DNA from: Terriglobia bacterium
Lineage (GTDB): Bacteria; Acidobacteriota; Terriglobia; JAIQFV01
Direction: 5' to 3'
Length of the DNA stretch: 64,000 bases
Assembly (NCBI GenBank): GCA_020072965.1
Contig: JAIQFY010000022.1
Span: 20,793-84,792 of the forward strand
The notes beneath the pieces were generated by a model, which saw only the letters and a list, made by a program, of their open reading frames with translations, was not told the DNA's origin and ran no database searches. Each line of letters opens with the position of its first letter. Within the stretch, counting starts at the first letter, position 1. Position numbers and translations under genes: made by a program. Shown one piece after another: positions 45,730 to 53,449 of this stretch.

Positions 45730-46464
45730 TCACGCAATCAGCCGGCCGCCGTCGACGCTGATCATTGCCCCCGTGATGAAATCGGACCCTTCCACCAGGA
45801 ACACAACGGTTGCTGCGATGTCCTTTGGCGCTCCGATGCGCTTGAGCGGGGTGGCGTTGATCACCTTTTGTGTCTCTTCTTCGGTGAAATCGGGCGGGAG
45901 CAGAATGGGGCCGGGTGCAATGCAATTAACCTGGATGTTGGGAGCCAGGGACTTGGCGAGGCCTCGGGTCATGGTAATGACTCCTCCCTTGGAAATGCAG
46001 TAGGGGAGATAATCGGCATAGGGTCGGACGCCTGCCCAGTCCGCGAAATTAATGATCTTGCCGCGGCCTTGCTTCAGCATCTGTTGCCCTGCAAACTTGG
46101 CGCAGAAGAACGAGCCCTTCAGATTGATATCCAGGTGGCTGTCCCAATCGCGCTCGGCAACTTTTTCCAGGGGCGTTTTTTCATAAATGGCCGCGCTGTT
46201 GACCAAAACGTCAATTGCCCCGAAGTGGCTCACGATCGACTGCATCATGGCCTCGATTTGAGCCACATGAGATATGTCGCACTGAATGGCCAGACCCCGG
46301 ACGCCGTAGGCCTCGATCTCCTTGACCGTTTTGGTGGCGGCCTCATCGGAGCGGTTATAATTCACCACCACGTGTGCACCGCGCTCTGCCAGCGCCAGAG
46401 CGATTACACGGCCGACTCGAAGCGCTCCACCGGTGACCAGGGCTGTTTTCCCGCGCAGTTCCAT
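45730..46464 (-). CDS. Pteridine-reductase-like SDR oxidoreductase
   Basis: SDR of 244 aa. The nucleotide motif TGGALRVGR has the Arg seen in pteridine reductases (TGxxxRxG), which favour NADPH. Further motifs are DVLVNSAAIYEKTP, the catalytic Ser/Tyr/Lys region ADYLPYCISKGGVITMTR, and the C-terminal ITGAMISVDGGRLI. Functions could be dihydropteridine/folate reduction or ketone reduction. Start MELRGKTALVTGG; an N-terminal extension of 50 residues in frame is probably not translated. Its neighbour queD suggests pterin metabolism. Confidence 0.87.
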   Translation of the reverse strand: MELRGKTALVTGGALRVGRVIALALAERGAHVVVNYNRSDEAATKTVKEIEAYGVRGLAIQCDISHVAQIEAMMQSIVSHFGAIDVLVNSAAIYEKTPLEKVAERDWDSHLDINLKGSFFCAKFAGQQMLKQGRGKIINFADWAGVRPYADYLPYCISKGGVITMTRGLAKSLAPNIQVNCIAPGPILLPPDFTEEETQKVINATPLKRIGAPKDIAATVVFLVEGSDFITGAMISVDGGRLIA

Positions 46465-46573
46465 GCTATTCACCCAAGTAAGTGATCCACGTGTCCAAAG
46501 GAATTCGTGATGGTAGACGAAAGATGATAAGCCCGCAAGGGCGATTTCAGGGAGGGAAGATGGGGAAGAAGGC

Positions 46574-46867
46574 TCACAACACGAATTTCGTATCCGGGAG
46601 CTTGCCGACTGCACGGTAGATGCCTTCGACTTCGTTCATCTCTGTGCAAAAGATATCGAAGCGATAAGAAATGTACCTCCCGCCGCTGGAACTCCTTTGA
46701 AACTGCCGCTTGATCTGGGCTACTTGCACAACCCCCTCAATCGCTCCCAGTAGTTGAGAATAATAGCGGTGGCCGGAACTGCCGACAAAGCGGAACGAAA
46801 TAAGATTGGGCAGTTCGAGACAACGCTCCACTGCCTCCGGATTCTTGAACACCGACGGCTCGTTCAT
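46574..46867 (-). CDS. YbeD/DUF493-family protein
   Basis: 97 aa. The compact alpha/beta pattern (LISFRFVGSSGHRYYSQLLGAI, then ISYRFDIFCTEMNEVEGIYRAV) fits DUF493 of E. coli YbeD type. YbeD lies next to lipoyl-synthesis genes in E. coli and is thought regulatory; nothing in this neighbourhood supports such a role. Starts at ATG after AAAGGGTC. Confidence 0.75.
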   Translation of the reverse strand: MNEPSVFKNPEAVERCLELPNLISFRFVGSSGHRYYSQLLGAIEGVVQVAQIKRQFQRSSSGGRYISYRFDIFCTEMNEVEGIYRAVGKLPDTKFVL

Positions 46868-46927
46868 GACCCTTTATTTATAAGATATTTTCCGGGAGTT
46901 GGCAAATCCTCTTGAAGTACTGGGCGA

Positions 46928-48385
46928 TCATTTCGATTCGAGGATGGAGGCGGAAAGAATGTTCGCCACTTTGGCCCGCAATTCTGTGACATTGCCTTTC
47001 CCGTTGGGATGAACGCGATTGGTCAGCAGGATCAGGAAAGTGTTGGTGGATGGGTCTATCCAGAGATCCGTGCCGGTAAATCCGGTATGCCCGAATGAAT
47101 TCGCAGGGAACAAATCGCCACGATTGCTGGAGTAAGAGGAGGCGATGTCCCAGCCCACCCCGCGCGCGACACGGATGTTTCCTGGCGCATCCCTGGCCAG
47201 CGATGACGGAACGTGGTTTGAGGTCATGGTTTTCACGCCGAGCGGGCTCAAGATGCGTTTTCCCCTGAATTCACCGAGGTTCAAAATCATTTGACAGTAG
47301 ATTGACAGGTCGTCGGCGGTTGAAAACAGCCCGGCGTGTCCCGCCACGCCTCCCATTCTCCAGGCCGTCGGATCATGCACTTCGCCCTGAATAATCTGAT
47401 CGCCGGGGCCGCTTGCGTCCTTGCCGCCCAGGTAGGCTTCTGTGGCCGCCCGTTTCTCAGTGGGCGCAGATCGCTGGCGGTGTGAAGCATCAGGCTTGAA
47501 ACCGGTGTCGCGCATTCCAAGCGGTTCAAAAATATGCTGGAGGGCGAACATGTCGAGCGGCGATCCCGATAGCTTATGTACCAGTTCTCCAAGGGCGATG
47601 TAATTGAGGTCGCTGTAAACGAATTTTGTTCCCGGCGGAGACTGGAGGGTTTCGATCTTAAGCCGTCGGAGGGCCTCTTCGTAGCCCGACCACTTCTCTG
47701 ACAGATTGAAATCAGGTTTAAGTCCGGAGAAGTGTGTGAAGAGCTGACGAATCGTAATTCTGCTCTTGTCGGTGGCGTCCCAGGTCGGGGCGGTTGAGGG
47801 GACGGCGGGGGCTTGGGTTGTTGCTGCGGATTGTGGAGAAGGCGACTTCGGTTCTGTCTCTTTGGGCGGGGCTGCAAACTCGGGCAAGTACTTTGATACG
47901 GGATCGTCCAGGCGGAATACACCTTGTTCCAACAGAATCATGAGTGAAGTCGCCGTGGCCACCACTTTTGTGACGGACGCCATGTCGAATACCGTCGACA
48001 ACTTCATGGGCCTGATTTCGGGTTCAACTGAGCGATTCCCATAGGCCTTCCGAAAAACTACCTTCCCCTTGTGGCCGATGAGAACGACTGCCCCTGGGGC
48101 ATTGTGCTGGGCGATGGCTTCCTTTACGACCGCATCGATTCTCGCTAGCCGCTCACTCGACATCCCCACGGTCTCAGGCTTGACCACGGGAAGTCTGGGC
48201 GCACTGGTGATCCCGGACGGCGTTGCGACCGTTGCTGGTTTTCTGGGTGAGCTTTTCTTGGCGCCGCCCGCCGCTCCAGGGGGCTGAGCCTGTGTCAGAA
48301 GCGGCAGGAGGCAAATGAGGAGGGTTGGCAAGAATGCAGATCGACGGATCATGAGCCAAAGGTTACTTCGAAATGATGATGGCAT
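46928..48385 (-). CDS. Secreted beta-lactamase-fold serine hydrolase
   Basis: 485 aa with a signal peptide (SAFLPTLLICLLPLLTQAQ). Class C beta-lactamase/DD-peptidase motifs are SVTK (SxxK nucleophile), YSDLNY (YxN) and HTGFTG (KTG equivalent). A low-complexity Pro/Ala insert (residues ~45-65) and another near residue 180 interrupt the fold. It may be a penicillin-binding esterase or peptidase; antibiotic hydrolysis is not implied. Second ATG 33 nt inside is possible. Confidence 0.9.
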   Translation of the reverse strand: MPSSFRSNLWLMIRRSAFLPTLLICLLPLLTQAQPPGAAGGAKKSSPRKPATVATPSGITSAPRLPVVKPETVGMSSERLARIDAVVKEAIAQHNAPGAVVLIGHKGKVVFRKAYGNRSVEPEIRPMKLSTVFDMASVTKVVATATSLMILLEQGVFRLDDPVSKYLPEFAAPPKETEPKSPSPQSAATTQAPAVPSTAPTWDATDKSRITIRQLFTHFSGLKPDFNLSEKWSGYEEALRRLKIETLQSPPGTKFVYSDLNYIALGELVHKLSGSPLDMFALQHIFEPLGMRDTGFKPDASHRQRSAPTEKRAATEAYLGGKDASGPGDQIIQGEVHDPTAWRMGGVAGHAGLFSTADDLSIYCQMILNLGEFRGKRILSPLGVKTMTSNHVPSSLARDAPGNIRVARGVGWDIASSYSSNRGDLFPANSFGHTGFTGTDLWIDPSTNTFLILLTNRVHPNGKGNVTELRAKVANILSASILESK

Positions 48386-48687
48386 TGAGATGAGAATCCT
48401 CTTGAGATGATATGCACCGTAAAACTATCATCGCCCCGGAGGAGAGTCAACTCAAGCCACACAAATCCGCCAGGCACCCTCCGGCCGGGTGCTGTAGAAC
48501 TCCTTGTTGGAACATCGGAAGGTCGCGGCTCATATCTTTGTGTGTTGCATTTGCCGCCAATTGTTTCTGCATTTGGTCATCAGGTGGCGTCAATGGAGAT
48601 ATGGCACTTGCTCAACAATGTTCTCCCGAGGTTTGATCTTACGACTGCGAAATGCGAAGGTGTCATCCACGTCATCCGGAGATCGCA
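48386..48687. other. Intergenic region with a small hairpin
   Basis: 302 nt between divergent genes. GCACCC-tccggcc-GGGTGC near 48474-48492 is a small hairpin. No ORF with coding character was seen. Confidence 0.4.
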
Positions 48688-49449
48688 ATGTGGAAAGGAA
48701 TCTGTGTTTCACTCCTATCGTTAAGCTTCACAACAATGGTTTGGGGTCAGCTTTCGGACAGGTCCTTCGACAAGCCTCCCGCGCATGTGAAGTTCCACGA
48801 TGGACAAATGTTTGTCTTTAGCGGCACTTTGGCATGGACAATTGATTTGTCGAAGCTTTCAATCCCCGATGATGAATGCGGCACTCGTTGCGATACCATT
48901 AATGGATCACTCCGCCAGTCTTGCTTCGGCAAGTGTGCGTGGTTTTACCCGGATATCCTTGGTTTTGACGAAGCGAATCATAGATTGTTCTTTTCCACGT
49001 ACACGGACTTTTCCCGTAATAGGCCCAACGTCCTTTTCGCAGCCGACTTGGACACCGGGAAGATTCGACATCTCTTTGCTACCTGGGCGTCCGGGTTATC
49101 AGGCGGGTTGTTATCTCCGGATGGACGGTACCTTGCTTATGCGAATTGGTATCATGTCGGTGGATGTTTTAACCCCGCGGCTGCTTATGTCGTTGATCTC
49201 AGTCCCAAACATGACTCGCGAAGCATTGCTCCTCCCGTGCAATTGGGTGAAGTCGAGTTTACGGGTGGTATATATTTACCCAAGGGGGATTTCCCTGTGA
49301 TTGTGCCCGTCGGCTGGAAATCGGAATTCGGGCTTGAAATCAAGGAGGAGACCTACCATGAACACCCTTGTGACAAACCGATCGAATCCCGTCGATATGA
49401 TGTCGATGTTCGAACCCTTCGATTCGCCGAGCCACACTTTGAACCGTAG
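48688..49449 (+). CDS. Secreted hypothetical protein with propeller-like motif
   Basis: 253 aa. A signal peptide (MWKGICVSLLSLSFTTMVWGQ) is followed by beta-rich sequence with WD/TolB-like patterns (FDEANHRLFFSTYTDF, GGLLSPDGRYLAYANW). Six to seven Cys residues, including DDECGTRC and CFGKCAWF, suggest disulfides. Not recognised. The ATG follows GGAGATCGCA. It lies just before the MITE-like element and repeat at 49486-49881. Confidence 0.7.
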   Translation: MWKGICVSLLSLSFTTMVWGQLSDRSFDKPPAHVKFHDGQMFVFSGTLAWTIDLSKLSIPDDECGTRCDTINGSLRQSCFGKCAWFYPDILGFDEANHRLFFSTYTDFSRNRPNVLFAADLDTGKIRHLFATWASGLSGGLLSPDGRYLAYANWYHVGGCFNPAAAYVVDLSPKHDSRSIAPPVQLGEVEFTGGIYLPKGDFPVIVPVGWKSEFGLEIKEETYHEHPCDKPIESRRYDVDVRTLRFAEPHFEP

Positions 49450-49485
49450 GGCTGGGGCGCACAGGCATGATTCTGAACCGCGATT

Positions 49486-49592
49486 GGGGGTCAGATCAGA
49501 TCTTTTCAATTGTCAATTCTGATGAGATGTCAAACTCTGACTGCTCATGCGACCTTCTGCAAAGCAAAATGAAAATTGAAAGGCTCTGACCC
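49486..49592. mobile_element. MITE-like element with GGGTCAGA termini
   Basis: About 107 bp with imperfect inverted ends: left GGGTCAGA...CTTTTCAATT, right AATTGAAAGG...TCTGACCC. Such GGGTCAGA/CTTTCAATT ends are seen on short non-autonomous elements in many bacteria. No coding content. It starts 36 nt after the stop of 48688-49449. Confidence 0.65.
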
Positions 49593-49607
49593 TCCAGCCT
49601 AGATGTC

Positions 49608-49881
49608 GAATCCCCCCACTGGCAGGTGGGGGATCATTCAGATCCAGCCTACCAACCGAAACGATTTGACTTTGAAATCCCACCAGCGGGAGCTGGTGGA
49701 TCGTTCAAATCCCACCTTTCGGTAAGGCCGGGCTGACAAACCCCCACTGCTTGCCCGCCGAAGACTCAAAGAACAACCGGCTGCTGTCTAGCAAAGAAGC
49801 AATCAATCCAATGTAGATGGCACGGTATTTTCGTGTTGAGATCTCACCTGAACCATCCCCCAACTCCGGTTGGGGGGATTC
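49608..49881. repeat. 274-bp hairpin-rich repeat, copy 1
   Basis: Begins GAATCCCCCC and ends GGGGGGATTC, with hairpins CCCCCCACTGGCAGGTGGGGG, CCCACCAGC-GGGA-GCTGGTGG and CCCCCAACTCCGGTTGGGGG. A homologous copy in the same orientation is at 52992-53265; long stretches such as CTTTGAAATCCCACCAG and GATCGTTCAAATCCCACCTT are identical. Confidence 0.85.
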
Positions 49882-50068
49882 AAGAAGCAAGTAATGGGCG
49901 TCTGACCTTTTCAATATTCATTTGGCTATGGTCTTCATCAACGACCCTACTCCGCTTCAGAATCCTAACTCCAGACGAAAATGAAGGATTCGGGCCCCCT
50001 CAAGATTGCGAAGGGGAGGCCGGAGAAGTACAATCGGTAGCGACAACGTTCCGGCTACAGGGGAGAAT

Positions 50069-52867
50069 ATGGAGTTCAAGTCCAAGCGAGTGCTGTGGGT
50101 AAGCATCGGGGGCCTGGTGATGGTGTCCACTCTGGCGTTGGTGGGGTGGCGCATGTCGATCTGGAATCGGACAGGCTGGACAGGGATGGTTTACATCTTT
50201 GACGCCAAGCAGTCCAGTGTCCGGCAGACCTTTTGGGGATTCAAGCCAGGTTCCGTGATGGCCATTCATCCGGCTAGCCCTGCCGAACAAGCCGGCATTC
50301 AACGGGGCGATCAGGTGGTGAAGATCGATGGAATTCCCACCCATGACCTTCAACAACTCCAGAAGCATATGAACATGCTCAGGGTGGGAGATGTGGTTCG
50401 CTTTACCATCCAGCGGGACAGAGAGCAACGCGACCTCCTCCTGCCCATTCGCAGCCCCCTCCATTCCCGGGAAGTGCCCATCGCGTTGAGCAGCAGCCTG
50501 GTGGTCGGGTTGATGTTCTTTGGCATTGGGTTGTTGGTCTATTGGAAGAAATTTGACGACCGGCGAGCGTTCGTGTTTTACCTCATGTCAACGGTCACGG
50601 CGGCCTATTTTTTGATGCAGCCGATGGCACAACTGGACGCGAGTTCGACGCGCGGATTAATGCCCTCCGGAGCGCTGAGCAGATCGGAAATGATGGTGAC
50701 GTTCTTGTTTGCCTTCTTCGCGCTGGTTGTCGTGCCCTTGCTGTTCCATCTCACCTTGATCTTTCCCCGCCGCCGGCCCATTCTTCAGGCCTTCCCGAAG
50801 ATCCTCTGGTGGGTGTACGGGATCCCCATTGCCGCCGTCATTGGAGTCGTTTTGGGAACGATGGCGTTGGCGCTGCTCCCGGCCAGCCGGGCCCCCATCG
50901 CGGCCACGATAGTATTGCCGCTGCTTGGAATAGGTGCCCTCATCCGGTTCAGTGGCTTGCGCCGCTGGCGATCCGAGCGATGGGGGAAGCTTCTTCTTTC
51001 AGAACCGGTGCCCGGAATGCTTCTGTGGATTGGAGTGGAGTTCCTGCTGGTGGGAGCTGCGGGGCTGGGGCTGCGGGTTTCTCATTCCTCATGGCTCAAG
51101 GCCTCGCTGGGCCTCATCGTGCCTGGGCTTTCCGGCATACTCCTTGGGATCTATTACATCGCGTTCTTGCCCGTAGCCACCTGTATCGCCCTGGCCCGCA
51201 GCTATCGTGAGAGCGGGCCGGAAGAGAAGAGACAGGTGAAATGGCCCCTGTGGGGAACTCTGACAGCCGTTGCGGGCCATCTGGTTATATCACTCGCTGT
51301 GCTCATTTTCACGTTGGTAGTGCTTTTGCCCTCGGGCAGGGTGACCAGCTATACGGTCAATGTCCCCGTAGGGATCATCCAGAAGTTGCTCTACCTGTTG
51401 ATTCCTATCTCCTTCGCGTTTGCAATTCTAAAGCACCGGCTGATGGAAATCGATCTCCTCATCAAGCGGACCGTGAGTTATTCCCTCCTCACGGGATTCA
51501 TCGTGGTGCTCTATTTTTCTTTAACGGGAGGGGTAGGGTTGTTGCTGCTGAAGTTTGCGCCCATCCGGGGCGAGTGGATGACGGTGGCCTCTACGTTGAT
51601 CGTCGCGGCGGTTTTTGTGCCGGCCCGCAGCCGCATGCAGCGGTTTGTGGACCGGCGCTTTTTCCGCACCCGGTACGATTACTCCCAGGCATTGAGGAAC
51701 GTCAGCCGTGAAACGTCGGAGAGTACGGAGTTGGCCCCGCTGCTGCGCTCGCTTGCGGAACATCTGCAGCAAGCGTTGCAGAACCGGGCGGTGGTCATAT
51801 TCTCCCGGGCCACAGGCGAGCATATTTTCTGGGCGACGGCGAAGATCGGAGTCCCCGACGATGTCCTGGGACGATTGCGATTTGAGGGCCAGAGTCGTGT
51901 GTTGTCGTTTATGGAAGAGCCTTTCCTCGTCAGGGACAAGGAACTCCCGCCGGAGGAGTTGCGCCGGCTGCGCGAGGTGAAGAGCGAGTACATCGTTCCG
52001 GTGCGCTTGAAGGGTGACTTGCTCGCCTTCCTCAGCCTTTCGGGCAAACTGTCGGACGCCGCCTACGACCGTGAGGATCGGGAGTTTCTAATCGCAGTGG
52101 CGGAGCAAATGGCGGTGGGGGTGTATAACCTGCACCTTCGAAAGCAGACCCAGGAGTTCGCAGAGGCGCGGGAAATCCAGCAGGCACTGCTGCCTAAGGA
52201 GACCCCACAGCTGTCCGGTTGTGAGATCTCCAGCGCCTGGCAACCCTCGCGCATGGTGGGCGGAGATTATTTCGATGTCTTGAAGTTCAGCGATACCCGG
52301 GCGGCGCTCTGCATCGCGGACGTCTCCGGCAAAGGAATGCCGGCCGCGTTGTTGATGTCGAATCTCCAGGCCGCCGTAAAGGCGTTCTCGGGTGAATCGG
52401 TCGAACCGAAGGAGTTGTGTGGCCGGGTCAATCGCATGATATGCAGCCATATCGCGCAGGGAAAGTTCATCACCTTCTTTTACGTGTGCGTCGATTCAGA
52501 AAAGAAGACCCTGACCTATGTGAATGCGGGCCACAGCTCCCCTCTCCTGTTCCGGGGCGATGGATCGATCGAGCGGATGGAAAAGGGTGGGGCGGTTCTG
52601 GGGGTATTCAAGGACTGGAGTTACGAACAGGGCGCGCTCACGCTCCTCCCGGGAGACCGCATGGTCTTGTTCACCGATGGCATCACGGAAGCCACCTGTG
52701 ATGGAGAACAGGAATTCGGCGAAACAGGGGTGGTGGAAGCCATCCGGCCAAATATCCAAATGAGCGCCTCCGCCTTGCAGCAGAAATTGATGCACACGGT
52801 CACCGAGTTCTGCCTCGGAGAATTTCAAGACGACGCCACCCTGCTGGTCCTCGCCGTCCACGCCTGA
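50069..52867 (+). CDS. PDZ-membrane-GAF-SpoIIE phosphatase
   Basis: 932 aa signal-transduction protein. Order: transmembrane helix (residues ~12-30), PDZ domain (~45-125, PGSVMAIHPASPAEQAGIQRG), a block of about eight or nine transmembrane helices (~140-480), GAF domain (~530-690), and a PPM/SpoIIE serine phosphatase (~700-932). Phosphatase motifs: MVGGDYFDVLKF, CIADVSGKGMPAALLM, VNAGHSSPLLF, LFTDGITEA and QDDATLLVLAV. ATG at 50069 follows GGGGAGAAT. It likely dephosphorylates an anti-sigma antagonist or other phosphoprotein in response to a membrane or ligand signal. It is bracketed by the 274-bp repeats. A Ser/Thr kinase lies 4.7 kb downstream. Confidence 0.93.
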   Translation: MEFKSKRVLWVSIGGLVMVSTLALVGWRMSIWNRTGWTGMVYIFDAKQSSVRQTFWGFKPGSVMAIHPASPAEQAGIQRGDQVVKIDGIPTHDLQQLQKHMNMLRVGDVVRFTIQRDREQRDLLLPIRSPLHSREVPIALSSSLVVGLMFFGIGLLVYWKKFDDRRAFVFYLMSTVTAAYFLMQPMAQLDASSTRGLMPSGALSRSEMMVTFLFAFFALVVVPLLFHLTLIFPRRRPILQAFPKILWWVYGIPIAAVIGVVLGTMALALLPASRAPIAATIVLPLLGIGALIRFSGLRRWRSERWGKLLLSEPVPGMLLWIGVEFLLVGAAGLGLRVSHSSWLKASLGLIVPGLSGILLGIYYIAFLPVATCIALARSYRESGPEEKRQVKWPLWGTLTAVAGHLVISLAVLIFTLVVLLPSGRVTSYTVNVPVGIIQKLLYLLIPISFAFAILKHRLMEIDLLIKRTVSYSLLTGFIVVLYFSLTGGVGLLLLKFAPIRGEWMTVASTLIVAAVFVPARSRMQRFVDRRFFRTRYDYSQALRNVSRETSESTELAPLLRSLAEHLQQALQNRAVVIFSRATGEHIFWATAKIGVPDDVLGRLRFEGQSRVLSFMEEPFLVRDKELPPEELRRLREVKSEYIVPVRLKGDLLAFLSLSGKLSDAAYDREDREFLIAVAEQMAVGVYNLHLRKQTQEFAEAREIQQALLPKETPQLSGCEISSAWQPSRMVGGDYFDVLKFSDTRAALCIADVSGKGMPAALLMSNLQAAVKAFSGESVEPKELCGRVNRMICSHIAQGKFITFFYVCVDSEKKTLTYVNAGHSSPLLFRGDGSIERMEKGGAVLGVFKDWSYEQGALTLLPGDRMVLFTDGITEATCDGEQEFGETGVVEAIRPNIQMSASALQQKLMHTVTEFCLGEFQDDATLLVLAVHA

Positions 52868-52991
52868 CATCGAAGCCGTTGGATTCTCGGCCGCTGGGAA
52901 CGTGGAGATACACAAGAATTAATGCGATGTGAACTTTTCTGTTTTCTTCCCCTGTTTTGGCCTATGAGTAACCCCCCAATCTCAAGACTCA

Positions 52992-53265
52992 AATCCCCCC
53001 ACCGGCAGGTGGGGGATTATTCAGGTTCACCCTACCTACGGGAATGGTTTGACTTTGAAATCCCACCAGTCCGCCCAGGCGGAGTGGATCGTTCAAATCC
53101 CACCTTTCGCTAAGTCTGGGTTCACAAACCCCCACGGCTTGCCCACCGAAGACTCAAAAAACTGGCTGATGCCTAGCAATGGAGCAATCAATCCAATTTA
53201 AAGGGCATGGTATTTTCGTTTTGAGTTCGTATCCGAACTATTCCCCAACTCCCGTTGGGGGGTTC
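52992..53265. repeat. 274-bp hairpin-rich repeat, copy 2
   Basis: Homologous to 49608-49881 in the same orientation and of the same length. It begins AATCCCCCCACCGGCAGG and ends GTTGGGGGGTTC. Conserved internal words include CTTTGAAATCCCACCAG and CAAATCCCACCTTTCG. Differences include a changed central hairpin (CCAGTCCGCCCAGGCGGAGTGG). Confidence 0.85.
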
Positions 53266-53303
53266 AAGAGGGGAGTGGGGAAGACGCCCCAGTAGGCTGA
53301 CTC

Positions 53304-53336
53304 TGAATCATCCCCCGACTTCCGTCGGGGGGATTC
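53304..53336. repeat. Solo hairpin of the 274-bp repeat end type
   Basis: GAATCATCCCCCGACTTCCGTCGGGGGGATTC: the same GAATC...GGATTC-bounded hairpin as the right end of the 274-bp repeats (copy ends at 49855-49881 and 53240-53265), standing alone 39 nt after copy 2. Confidence 0.7.
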
Positions 53337-53449
53337 GAGGAAACTGGGACGGCGGCACCCGTCTCCATGCGGTCGCGCTGGGCTTCCCCTCTGTGCGGCC
53401 ATATCCGCCACGCAACCCAAGTTGCAAAGCAAATTCTCCTCCAGCGACT

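Noticed and set aside
49608..53336. CRISPR-like array
   Set aside because: The repeats are two distant 274-bp copies and a lone hairpin, not short regular repeats with spacers, and no cas genes are near.
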